From CAWCVR01 sp963799105 (GTDB lineage Bacteria > Acidobacteriota > Terriglobia > Bryobacterales > Bryobacteraceae), in contig CAWCVR010000004.1 of assembly GCA_963799105.1 (NCBI GenBank), forward strand, positions 1-64,000: a stretch of DNA of 64,000 bases, given 5' to 3'. Position numbers and translations under genes: made by a program. Numbering within the stretch: the stretch's first letter is position 1; each line of letters opens with the position of its first letter. The notes below the pieces were generated by a model. That model did not search any database. It was not told the origin of the DNA and was given only the letters and a program-made list of their open reading frames with translations. Positions 44,400 to 52,445 of this stretch are shown here, one piece after another.

Positions 44400-44844
44400 A
44401 GAGGACAAGAAGCAGCGACGCTCCGCACACCAAACCCAATGGGCGGCACAATTCGCGGTTGCAAGCGAGTTATGTAAGCGCGGCTATGAAGTTGCGTTTA
44501 CGATGGGAAACCATCCAACCGTGGATCTCATGGTCATCAGCCCCAGCGGCATTCAGTTCCTTGTAGACGTGAAAGGACAGTACAGGCCGAACTTCTGGCC
44601 GGTGAGCCAGAAGAAGAAACGCGACAGGCTTTTCTACGTGCTGGCGTTTGTCCCCGACGATGGAAAGAATCAATTCTTCATCCTCACGTAGGATCAGGTC
44701 AACGAGGGGATTCAGGATGATCTGAGACATGCCAAGGCGCGAAGGAAGGCCAAGGGACTGCGCGGCGATCCCGGCGATTTTCCGGGTTTGCAGCGGAGTT
44801 TTGTGGAGCCTCATAGGGACGCCTGGAATGCATTGCCCAAATGA
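44389..44844 (+). pseudogene. PD-(D/E)XK nuclease-like protein with in-frame TAG
   Basis: The full frame has 151 codons to TGA 44842; codon 101 is TAG (44689-44691). The first 100 residues hold a restriction-endonuclease core: helix with E27 (FAVASELCKRGY), D46 in HPTVDLMVIS, and D60/K62 in FLVDVKGQ, i.e. E...D...D-x-K. After the TAG the same frame continues with DQVNEGIQDDLRHAKARRKA and PGLQRSFVEPHRDAWNALP, still protein-like. A CAG-to-TAG change would explain it (the strand FFILTQDQV would be regular). The 100-residue form may retain the active site. It is coupled to the DUF433 gene. Confidence 0.65.
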
Positions 44845-44931
44845 GGTTCAAAGTACGGCGATCGCCTACACTCGCACCGCAACGAGAAGCGCTCGCTTCT
44901 CGACACGTGGGATCGCTCAGGAGCAACCGCC

Positions 44932-45234
44932 ATGCCCATGAAGAACCCGCCCCATCCCGGAGAGTTCGTCCGGATGGAGGTCGTTGAACCCGCCGGCCTG
45001 TCTGTCACGGCCGCCGCGAAAGCCCTTCAGGTGTCCCGCCCCGCCCTTTCCAGTTTGCTCAACGGCAGGGCCGGCCTGTCCGGCGACATGGCGCTGCGCA
45101 TCGAGAAGGCCTTCGGCGTGAAGATGGACACGCTCATGCGGATGCAGTCCTCATACGACATTGCGCAGACCCGCAAGCGTGAGAGGGAGGTCCGTGTGCA
45201 GCGGTTTCACCCCACCGCCGAGGCTCGCCCGTAG
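44932..45234 (+). CDS. HigA-family antitoxin (no HigB visible)
   Basis: The protein has 100 residues. The HigA hallmark NPPHPGEFVRMEVVEPAGLS precedes the HTH: VTAAAKALQVSRPALSSLLNGRAGLS and MALRIEKAFGVKMDTLMRMQ. HigB toxin genes normally lie just upstream, but the 87-bp gap before it has no such frame. It is therefore an orphan antitoxin or transcription factor. Start ATG 44932 with AGGAG 8 bp upstream. Confidence 0.88.
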   Translation: MPMKNPPHPGEFVRMEVVEPAGLSVTAAAKALQVSRPALSSLLNGRAGLSGDMALRIEKAFGVKMDTLMRMQSSYDIAQTRKREREVRVQRFHPTAEARP

Positions 45235-45272
45235 CGCCGGCCGGCCCGGAACCTAACGGTAAGGAGGCAGGA

Positions 45273-45497
45273 GTGCTTCTTAGAAAGATCACCAGCAGAG
45301 GGCAGGTCACGATCCCCCGCGAGGTCCGCGAGAAGCTGAAGGCCAGGATCGGGGACTTCGTGGCCTTCAACGTCACCTCGGGAGGCGTAGGAATCCGCGT
45401 GGTTGATCCGCTCGATCGCGAATGGCACGCCGCGCTGGCGGCCACGGTTGACGAGTGGTCGAGCCCGGAGGACCGGGAGGCATGGCGCGATCTATGA
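45273..45497 (+). CDS. AbrB/MazE-type swapped-hairpin protein
   Basis: The protein has 74 residues. LRKITSRGQVTIPREVREKLKARIGDFVAF is the SpoVT-AbrB DNA-binding consensus. The tail (ATVDEWSSPEDREAWRDL) is acidic, as in antitoxins. The start is GTG 45273 with AAGGAGG 6 bp before. No MazF, PIN or other toxin directly follows; the next two genes form their own pair. It may be an orphan antitoxin. Confidence 0.88.
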   Translation: MLLRKITSRGQVTIPREVREKLKARIGDFVAFNVTSGGVGIRVVDPLDREWHAALAATVDEWSSPEDREAWRDL

Positions 45498-45554
45498 TGC
45501 TCCCGGAGCATCACGCATCAGCCGAGGAGGTGTTTGATGTGCTACCCTAGGTGT

Positions 45555-45779
45555 ATGCGGACGACACTCGAGCTCGACGACGATCTCATCGGCGCCGCCA
45601 AACACCTGGCCCGGCAACAGGGGACGACGCTCGGACACGTCGTCTCGGAACTGGCCCGGCAATCGCTGGCGGCGGCTGCGCCGCTCAAAGTACGCAATGG
45701 GGTTCCGCTTTTCGTGCCGAAGCCTCGCGCTCCGAAACCCGGTCTTCGGACCGTGAACCAATTGCGGGATGACGCTTGA
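45555..45779 (+). CDS. VapB-like antitoxin
   Basis: The protein has 74 residues. The N-terminal strand-helix-helix MRTTLELDDDLIGAAKHLAR, then GHVVSELARQSLA, is a VapB-type ribbon-helix-helix fold; the basic/proline-rich tail is a likely toxin-binding segment. ATG 45555 is preferred to 45534 because the family starts directly with the TT-L-x-L-D-D strand. The stop overlaps the PIN gene start (TTGA). Confidence 0.82.
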   Translation: MRTTLELDDDLIGAAKHLARQQGTTLGHVVSELARQSLAAAAPLKVRNGVPLFVPKPRAPKPGLRTVNQLRDDA

Positions 45780-46213
45780 GCATCGCCCTTCTGGACGTGA
45801 ATGTTCTGGTGGCGCTCTTCGATCCCGCCCACCTCAATCACGAAGACGCCCACCAATGGTTCGGCCGGAATCGAAAGTACGGCTGGGCCACCTGCCCGAT
45901 GACGATAAACGGCAGTATCCGCGTCCTGAGTAACCCGGCATATCCCACCGTGGACGCGACTCCCGCCGAAGTGGCTGGCCGCCTGCGAAGCTTCTGCGCC
46001 ACGACGGACCATCACTTCTGGGAGGATTCCGTGTCCCTCACGGATGAGTCGTTGTTCCGCCCGCCGGAGATCCGCGGACACCAGAAGATCACGGATGCGT
46101 ATCTGCTGGGTCTGGCCGTTCGGAATCACGGTCGGCTCGCCACCTTCGACCGGACCATTCCCCTGAGGGCGGTACATGGCGCCGGCCCCGGAGCCCTCGT
46201 ATTGATAGCCTGA
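45776..46213 (+). CDS. VapC-like PIN-domain toxin
   Basis: The protein has 145 residues. PIN positions: ALLDVNVLVALFDPAHLNHEDAHQWF (first Asp), the central Thr/Asn strand TCPMTINGSIRVLSNP, ITDAYLLGLAVRN and RLATFDRTI. This matches the VapC subgroup that begins with LLDVNVLIAL-type strands. The start is TTG 45776, overlapping the antitoxin stop by 4 bp. This is the only complete toxin-antitoxin pair in the 44.2-46.2 kb cluster. Confidence 0.88.
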   Translation: MSIALLDVNVLVALFDPAHLNHEDAHQWFGRNRKYGWATCPMTINGSIRVLSNPAYPTVDATPAEVAGRLRSFCATTDHHFWEDSVSLTDESLFRPPEIRGHQKITDAYLLGLAVRNHGRLATFDRTIPLRAVHGAGPGALVLIA

Positions 46214-46220
46214 GCGCCCC

Positions 46221-46712
46221 CTACCACCCCCCGTGTGACTGCGCCGCTTCGCGCGCCAGCGGAACCACCAGGGGACGGACCATCTTGCGGTAATCGGCAG
46301 TCTTCATGTGGATGACCTCCTGGTGGGTGCCCGCGTTGAACGCGATGGCATCCTCGGCGGCGAGGCTGCTGTCGAGGTACACGGTCAGGCCGTACAGGCT
46401 GCCGACCGGCGGCATGGCGCCGAGTTCGCAATCCGGGAACAGCTTCGACAACTCGTCTTCGGTGGCAAGGCGCACCTGGGAGAGTCCCAGGGCCAGGCGG
46501 GCCTCGCGGAAGTCGAGGAGCCTGTTTGCTGGTAGCACGATCATGTAATATTCGCCGTCGCCGAAGACGACAACGCTCTTGGCAACCTCGCGTGCCGGGA
46601 GGTGCTCGGCCACGGCGACCTCGCGGGCCGTGACCGCATTGGGATGAGTGCTGAGGGAGTATTCGGCGTGGTGGGAATCGAGAAAACCGCGCAATCGATC
46701 CGAAAGAGGCAT
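46221..46712 (-). CDS. YbaK/ProXp-type aminoacyl-tRNA deacylase
   Basis: The protein has 163 residues. The YbaK fold is visible: STHPNAVTAREVAVAEHLPAREVAKSVVVF, with the conserved Lys in VAKSVVV; GLSQVRLATEDEL; and GAMPPVGSLYGLTVYLDSSL, the G-x-x-P-P-(V/F)-G signature. It hydrolyses mischarged tRNA in trans (Ala- or Cys-tRNA(Pro) in studied members). ATG 46712 has GGAGGT 7 bp upstream. It converges with vapC. Confidence 0.85.
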   Translation of the reverse strand: MPLSDRLRGFLDSHHAEYSLSTHPNAVTAREVAVAEHLPAREVAKSVVVFGDGEYYMIVLPANRLLDFREARLALGLSQVRLATEDELSKLFPDCELGAMPPVGSLYGLTVYLDSSLAAEDAIAFNAGTHQEVIHMKTADYRKMVRPLVVPLAREAAQSHGGW

Positions 46713-46919
46713 AGATACCTCCGCCGATTGGATTGTACGCCCAACCGCCCCGCAAAGCGAGCCCAATTCGCGGGAAAGGCCGGCCTCCGGACCGGGCCGG
46801 ACGGCCGGGAGGCGTCTACGGCGACGACGGTCTGCGCGGGAGCGCCCGGCCTGTTCATCCTCTATTCACATTCGGGGGAGTATGCTGAGTGTTCCCATTC
46901 CCATTTAGGAGGAGATACA

Positions 46920-47984
46920 ATGCGAAACGTTTGCCTGGCATTCGCGATGGTGGCTTCCATCGGTCTGGCCCAAGATGGCCCCTATAAGGTGCAGAAAGTC
47001 GCCAAAGTCGGCGGCGAGGGCGGCTTCGATTATGTGACCGCGGACGCTGCCGGGCGCCGGCTGTATGTGGCGCGCAGCGGCAATCCGGGGCGCGTCAACG
47101 TGTTCAACCTGGATACGCTGGAAGCGGTGGGCACCGTCCCCGACGCCCTTCGGACCCATGGAGCAACCGTGTCGCCCAAGTCGGGTCACGGGTTCGTCAG
47201 CAGCAACCCGGTTATCATGTTCGACAGCAAAACGCTGGCGACCATCAAGACCATCGAGGTGAAGGGCAATCCCGACGGCTACCTGTACGACGCCTTCAAC
47301 GACCGCGTCTACATCCTGAGCCACAGCAAGCCGCACGCCACTGTGATCGACGCGGCTGACGGCTCCGTCGTGGGCACCATCGACGACCTGGGCGGCGCGC
47401 CGGAACAGGCCGCCACCGACGGCAAGGGAACCATCTACGTGGATATCGAAGACGCGCACAGCATCGCCGTGGTGGACGCCAAGGCGATGACCGTGAAGAC
47501 GCACTACGACCTGGCGGGCAAGGGCGATGGCTGCGCCGGCCTGGCGCTGGACGCCAAGAACCAGATCCTCTTCGCGGCCTGCCGCAATCCCCAGAACATG
47601 GTGATCCTCAGCGCCACCGACGGCAAGATCCTGGAATCCCTGCCGCTCGCCGGTGGCAGCGATGGCGCCGTGTTCAATCCCAAAACCATGGAAGCTTTCA
47701 GCTCGCATGGCAACGGCACGCTGACGGTGATCAAAGAGAACAGCCCCACCAGTTTCGCGGTCGAGCAGACGGTGAAGACCATGACGGGCGCCAAGACGCT
47801 GACGCTCGACAGCAAGACGGACCGGATTCTGCTGATCGCCGCCGAGTATGGGCCGCCTCCCGCACCGGTCGCACCACCCGCGGGCGCGCCGCCTGCCGGC
47901 GAAGGACGCGGCGGACGCGGCGGGCGTGGCGGACGCGCACCCATGCTGCCGGATTCGTTCTCGATTGTAGTGGTTGGAAAGTAG
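46920..47984 (+). CDS. Secreted YncE-like beta-propeller protein
   Basis: The protein has 354 residues. A short signal peptide (NVCLAFAMVASIGLAQDG) is followed by repeated propeller blades: RLYVARSGNPGRVNVFNLDT, VYILSHSKPHATVIDAADGS, GTIYVDIEDAHSIAVVDA, ILFAACRNPQNMVILSATDG. A Pro/Ala then Gly/Arg-rich linker (PPPAPVAPPAGAPP, GRGGRGGRGGR) is inserted before the last strand. The function is not known; such proteins are common in Acidobacteriota. ATG 46920 has AGGAGGAGA 5 bp upstream. Confidence 0.8.
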   Translation: MRNVCLAFAMVASIGLAQDGPYKVQKVAKVGGEGGFDYVTADAAGRRLYVARSGNPGRVNVFNLDTLEAVGTVPDALRTHGATVSPKSGHGFVSSNPVIMFDSKTLATIKTIEVKGNPDGYLYDAFNDRVYILSHSKPHATVIDAADGSVVGTIDDLGGAPEQAATDGKGTIYVDIEDAHSIAVVDAKAMTVKTHYDLAGKGDGCAGLALDAKNQILFAACRNPQNMVILSATDGKILESLPLAGGSDGAVFNPKTMEAFSSHGNGTLTVIKENSPTSFAVEQTVKTMTGAKTLTLDSKTDRILLIAAEYGPPPAPVAPPAGAPPAGEGRGGRGGRGGRAPMLPDSFSIVVVGK

Positions 47985-47989
47985 GAGAG

Positions 47990-48008
47990 TTGGATCAAGT
48001 CGATCCAA
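47990..48008. promoter_or_regulatory. Palindrome TTGGATCAAGTCGATCCAA
   Basis: It has 7-bp arms, 6 bp after the YncE-like stop. It matches 17 of 19 positions of the palindrome inside the hairpin at 48055-48073. It may be a duplicated terminator stem or an operator pair. Confidence 0.5.
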
Positions 48009-48048
48009 TCTGGCCTGGATCGTATATTTAGAATCAATAACTTGCGGG

Positions 48049-48081
48049 GGGGAGTTGGATCATGTTGATCCAATTCTCCCC
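48049..48081. terminator. Long hairpin between two convergent genes
   Basis: GGGGAGTTGGATCA-TGT-TGATCCAATTCTCCCC forms a stem of 14 pairs with a two-base bulge. It sits between the ends of the YncE-like gene and the esterase gene and probably terminates both, although the T-run is poor. Confidence 0.55.
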
Positions 48082-48086
48082 GCCGT

Positions 48087-49625
48087 TCACTTCCCCTTGG
48101 CCGCCAGATACGCTTCCAGCGGATCGTCCTTCAACGCTTTCAGCCCGGCCACCACCACCTCCGCATTCAGCTCCGCGCCGGCGCGGCTGGTGTGCGTATG
48201 CGGATCGCCGAAGAGCGGCTCAACCTTCTCCGGTCCCAGCGCGTCGTAGCGCCCGGCGATCAGCTCGTTCAGATCGATGAACCCCACGCCTTCCGACGCG
48301 GCCGCCTCCGACGCCCACTTCCGATAGGTCTCGGAACTGCGGACGATCTTGCCGTCCTTCCAGGTCTTGCGCGGGATCGGCGAGCAGAGAATCGGAGTCG
48401 CGCCCTTGGCCTTGGCGTCGGCGATGAACTTCTTCAAGTACCAGCCGTAGGTATGCACCGTCTCGTGCTTCCTGGTGAGCAGGTTGTCGATCTCGCTGGT
48501 CTCGTCGCCCACGCCCGCGAGCGTGCCGCGGGCGCGCGACGCGTCGTTGACGGCGCCGTCGTCGTTGTGGCCGAATTGCATCATCACGAAATCGCCGGGC
48601 TTGAGGAGCGCCAGCACGCGGTCCCAGGCGCCGTTGGTCATGTAAGTGCGGCTGCTGGTGCCGCCGATGGCGCGGTTCACCACGTTGATTCTGGCGGAGT
48701 CGAACAGGTCCACCAGCGGCTCGCCCCAGCCCCACTGGCCTCCGGCGCCATCGCCGCGCCCGTTGCGCACCGTGGAATCGCCGATCAGGAAGAGCGTGGG
48801 CAACCTGGGGTTGGCCGGGAAATTCTCGCGCATGGCGGGGCGGTAGGCCGCCACCGCCTGGCCTTTCTCCGAGAAGTATTTCGCGAACGGCTGGCCGGGC
48901 AGAGTCTTCAGCACCGAGACCACCAGGGAGGCGTTCAGGTCGGCGCCCGCGACGCTGGTATGGGTGTGGTCACCGGGGAAAAGCTCCTTCACCTTATCCT
49001 CGCCCAGTTTCTGATACTGATCGGCGATGGCATTGGTAACGTCAACGAAAGGCACGCCCTCGGCCCTGGCGACGTCGGCGTCCCACTTGCCGAAACTGCC
49101 CGGCCCGCGCTCCACCTGGCCGTCTCTCCAGATGTTGCGCACGGTGGTGGAGAGCAGCATGGGGATGGCGCCCTTGGCCTTGCTGTCGGCGATGAACTTG
49201 CGGAGGTACCAGCCGAAGGTGTAGACCACTTCGTCCTTGCCGTTGGGCAGGGTGAAGTTCTTCGACTCGTCGCCGATGCCGGGGAGATCCCCGCGCGCGC
49301 GGTCCTTATCGGGTGCGCTGCCGTCGTTGTGGCCGAACTGGATGAGCACGAAGTCGCCGGGACGCAGCTCGTCGCGGACCTTGTCCCACAGGCCCTCGGT
49401 GAAGAATGTGCGGCTGCTGCGGCCGGCGCGTGCGCGGTTGACGACGCTGACCTTGGCGAGGTCGAAGTAGTCGGCGAACGGGTCGCCCCAACCCTTGTGG
49501 CTACTGTCCGTGACGTTGGCGGTGGAATCGCCGATGACCCAGACGGTTGGCAAGGTCTTGGTCTCGGGCGGTTGCGCCCACGCCAGCGCGGAGGCGAGGC
49601 CCAGGATCGCGAAGCGGAGTTTCAT
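48087..49625 (-). CDS. Tandem SGNH rhamnogalacturonan acetylesterase-like protein (CE12 type)
   Basis: The protein has 512 residues. After a signal peptide (FAILGLASALAWAQ) come two full copies of the same domain. Copy 1 has VWVIGDSTAN with the catalytic Ser, NRARAGRSSRTF, IQFGHND, and GDHTHTSVAGADLNA with the Asp-His pair. Copy 2 has LFLIGDSTVR, NRAIGGTSSRTY, MQFGHND, and GDPHTHTSRAGAELNA. All catalytic residues survive in both. CE12 enzymes remove acetyl groups from rhamnogalacturonan I, working with the lyase-like protein at 41.5 kb. ATG 49625 precedes the signal peptide. Confidence 0.85.
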   Translation of the reverse strand: MKLRFAILGLASALAWAQPPETKTLPTVWVIGDSTANVTDSSHKGWGDPFADYFDLAKVSVVNRARAGRSSRTFFTEGLWDKVRDELRPGDFVLIQFGHNDGSAPDKDRARGDLPGIGDESKNFTLPNGKDEVVYTFGWYLRKFIADSKAKGAIPMLLSTTVRNIWRDGQVERGPGSFGKWDADVARAEGVPFVDVTNAIADQYQKLGEDKVKELFPGDHTHTSVAGADLNASLVVSVLKTLPGQPFAKYFSEKGQAVAAYRPAMRENFPANPRLPTLFLIGDSTVRNGRGDGAGGQWGWGEPLVDLFDSARINVVNRAIGGTSSRTYMTNGAWDRVLALLKPGDFVMMQFGHNDDGAVNDASRARGTLAGVGDETSEIDNLLTRKHETVHTYGWYLKKFIADAKAKGATPILCSPIPRKTWKDGKIVRSSETYRKWASEAAASEGVGFIDLNELIAGRYDALGPEKVEPLFGDPHTHTSRAGAELNAEVVVAGLKALKDDPLEAYLAAKGK

Positions 49626-49644
49626 TTCGACTTTCAGTATAACT

Positions 49645-49768
49645 GTGGGGCGGACCCCCTGGTCCGCGCGGGACGCCCCCGTCCCGCTACCAGCTCGCTT
49701 GATCAAGTGCCCGCCCCTGGCGGGAAGCCGGCCAGGGGGCCGGCCGCGGACGAGGGCGTCCGCCCCAC
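49645..49768. repeat. Dispersed MITE-like repeat family A, copy 3
   Basis: It runs GTGGGGCGGACCCCCTGGTC to GAGGGCGTCCGCCCCAC. It fills the 170-bp divergent gap between the esterase and the glycosyltransferase-like gene, leaving little room for two ordinary promoters. Confidence 0.85.
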
Positions 49769-49795
49769 GGCCGATATGTGCGATCCTGAACCTTC

Positions 49796-51376
49796 GTGGA
49801 GGCTACGACCGACATCCCGATAGGCCCGCGGCGCTGGGTGCGCGTCACCGCGCTGGCGTTGATTCTCGCCGTGTTTCCGATCATGGTCGTCTCGCGCCTC
49901 AGGCTGCGCTCTACGCCGCTCGAGCGCGACGAGGGCGAGTATGCCTACGCCGGCCAGTTGATCCTCCAGGGCATCCCGCCCTACAGCCTGGCGTGCAACA
50001 TGAAGCTGCCGGGGACCTATGCCGCCTACGCCGTCATCATGGCGGTGTTCGGCCAGACCATCGGCGGAATCCGTCTCGGGCTGCTGCTCGTCAACGCCGC
50101 CACCGTGCTGCTGCTCTGCCTGCTGGGCCGGCGCCTGTTCTCGATCGACGTGGGCCTGGCGGCCGGGGCGGCCTATGCGCTGCTCTCGTTTGGCCTGGCG
50201 GTGATGGGGACGGCGGCGCACGCCACGCACTTCGTGGTGCTTTCCGCGCTGGCGGGCCTGCTTCTCCTGCTGCGCGCCATGGAATCGGGCCGCGGCATGA
50301 CCTACTTCTGGAGCGGGGTGCTGTTCGGGGTGGCCTTCCTGATGAAGCAGCACGGCATGTTCTTCGCCTTCTTCGGGGCCGGGTGGCTGCTCTGGAAGCA
50401 TCCGGGCGGATGGCTGCGAACGGCGCGCCGCCTCGCCGTTTTTGCCGCCGCCGCGGCCCTGCCCTTCGCCGCAACATGCCTCATCTTGTGGGCGGCCGGC
50501 GTCTTCCCGAAGTTCTGGTTCTGGACCTTCCTCTACGCGCGGGCGTACGCTTCCGAGAACACGCTCTCCGACGGTTTCGACAATTTGAAAGACCAGCTTC
50601 CCTCGCTGCTGCACAACAACCTGGCGCTTTGGGCGGCGTCGGGAGTGGGACTGGTGGTTGCCTGGTGGCAGCGCCAGACCCGCCCGGCGGCGCTCTTCCT
50701 GACGGCGTTCCTGCTTTTCTCCGCGGCGGCGGTTTGCCCGGGCCTGTATTTCCGGGAGCACTATTTCGTGCTGATGCTGCCGGCGGTCGCCTTGTGCGCC
50801 GGAGTGGTGGCGGGAAGTTTCCGCGGGTGGGGAGTGGGGCTGTTCGCGGCGTCCCTGATTTTCTGCGTGACGTTGCAGGGGAAGTTCCTGCTTCGCGAAA
50901 CCCCGGTCGAGGTTTCGCGCGAATTGTACGCGCTCAATCCGTTCCCCGAGGCCATCCCCATTTCGGAGTACATCCGCCGGCACTCGGCGCCCGGCGCGCG
51001 CATCGCCGTGATGGGCAGCGAACCGGAGATCTATTTCTACTCGCACCGCCATTCCGCCACCGGCTACATTTACACGTTCGCGCTCTCGGAAGATCAGCCC
51101 TACGCCGCGCAAATGCGCGAGGAGATGATTCACGAGGTCAGCGCCGCGCAGCCCGAGTACGTGGTGCTGGTGGATTCGCTCGACCTCTGGGCCTACCGTT
51201 CGGAGGGAAAGCCCACGGTGTTCAGTTGGTGGGGCGAGTACGCGCCGCCGCGCTACGACATCGTGGGGATGGCCGACATCATCTCGAACGACAGGACGGA
51301 GTATCGCTGGGGCGCCGCGGCGGCCGCGTACAAGCCGGAGTCGGATTTCATCGTGGCGGTTTACAAGAAGCGGTGA
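49796..51376 (+). CDS. GT39/ArnT-like membrane glycosyltransferase
   Basis: The protein has 526 residues and about ten membrane helices. The first loop carries TPLERDEGEYAYAGQLILQG, the classic R-D-E-x-x-Y-x-Y acidic motif of polyprenyl-phosphate sugar transferases, and ACNMKLPGTYAAYA. The soluble C-terminal part (about 370-526) is short. The acceptor is unknown. The start is GTG 49796. It differs from the protein at 6829 in motif and length but belongs to the same broad class. Confidence 0.78.
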   Translation: MEATTDIPIGPRRWVRVTALALILAVFPIMVVSRLRLRSTPLERDEGEYAYAGQLILQGIPPYSLACNMKLPGTYAAYAVIMAVFGQTIGGIRLGLLLVNAATVLLLCLLGRRLFSIDVGLAAGAAYALLSFGLAVMGTAAHATHFVVLSALAGLLLLLRAMESGRGMTYFWSGVLFGVAFLMKQHGMFFAFFGAGWLLWKHPGGWLRTARRLAVFAAAAALPFAATCLILWAAGVFPKFWFWTFLYARAYASENTLSDGFDNLKDQLPSLLHNNLALWAASGVGLVVAWWQRQTRPAALFLTAFLLFSAAAVCPGLYFREHYFVLMLPAVALCAGVVAGSFRGWGVGLFAASLIFCVTLQGKFLLRETPVEVSRELYALNPFPEAIPISEYIRRHSAPGARIAVMGSEPEIYFYSHRHSATGYIYTFALSEDQPYAAQMREEMIHEVSAAQPEYVVLVDSLDLWAYRSEGKPTVFSWWGEYAPPRYDIVGMADIISNDRTEYRWGAAAAAYKPESDFIVAVYKKR

Positions 51377-51432
51377 TGCGGGGCCGGCCGGCCGCGCGGT
51401 GAGCCACCAGGAGCGCCACCGCGGTCAAGGCA

Positions 51433-52445
51433 CTAGCGCCGGGCGCTGGACTCCCGCACGATCAACCGCGGGGTGAGCAGAATCGTGCGTGGCCTGGGAG
51501 GCGTCTTGGATTCGATCAGTTTGAGCGCGAGCTTTCCCGCGCGGCTGCCGATCTCCGCGCTCTGCTGGTCGATGGACGATAACGGCACGCGGAGAAACCT
51601 GGCATAGCGCACGTTTCCCGATCCGACCAGCGCCAGGCGGCGCGGGATGCGGATGCCCTTCTCGATGGCCGCCTGCATGGCTCCCATGGCGGTGGGATCG
51701 TTGTAGCAGAACACGCCGTCGGGCGCGCGCTTCGCGGCCAGGAGTTGGTTCATGGCTTCGTAGCCGGTGGCGTCGCCGGCCTCGCCGGAGTGCTCGCGGC
51801 CGATGACCAGCAGCGGATCGAAGGCCAGCCCGTGACGCTCCAGTGCCTGCCGGTAGCCGCGAAACCGGCCGAGGGCGGTGCTGACGCCTGGCCCTCCGAT
51901 GTGAGCGATTCTGCGGCAACCCATCTCGATCAGGTGCCCGGTGGCCATGCGGCCGATCTCCTCGTCGTCGGCGCCCACGAAGTTCACGTTCGCGCCATCG
52001 GGCCGGCGGTCGATCAACACCAACGGGGTCTTCTGCTTCTCGATGGCGCGGAAGTATCCCGAATCTCTCTGGACGACGCCAGGATTAACGCGTCCACGCG
52101 GCGCGCCAGCAGTTGATCGATGACCCGGCTCTCCAACCCGGTATCCCCGTCCGAAGACGAGATGACGAGGCCGTAGCCCTTCTTGCGCAGCAGCGTCGAA
52201 AGCCCGCCCGCCACCTCGCCGAAGAAGGGATGCACCAGGTCCGGCACGACCAGGCCGATGGTGTGCGTCCGCCCGGTTACCAATGCGCGCGCCGCCGGGT
52301 TCGGCCGGTAATTGAGCTCGCGCATCCGCTGGCGCACGCGCTCCCTGGTTTCGGGGCTGATATCGGGGTGATCGCGAAGGACCTTGGACACCGTGCCGAT
52401 CGAGATCCCAAGCTCCCGGGCGATGTCCTTCATGGTCACGTTCAT
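51433..52445 (-). CDS. LacI-family transcriptional regulator, one frameshift
   Basis: The N-terminal HTH VTMKDIARELGISIGTVSKVLRDHPDISPETRERV is canonical, with the hinge NYRPNPAARALVTGRT and the start of the periplasmic-binding core (IGLVVPDLVHPFFGEVAGGL). The frame breaks at the C run 52058-52060 (a missing base). It continues as YFRAIEKQKTPLVLIDRRPD and on to TPRLIVRESSARR, the normal C-terminal end. With repair the length is about 337 residues, as expected. LacI proteins of this type repress carbohydrate genes; the pectin genes nearby are candidate targets. Confidence 0.85.

Noticed and set aside
44845..44931. HigB toxin upstream of higA
   Set aside because: No reading frame in the gap carries the HigB/RelE pattern; only short noise frames are present.
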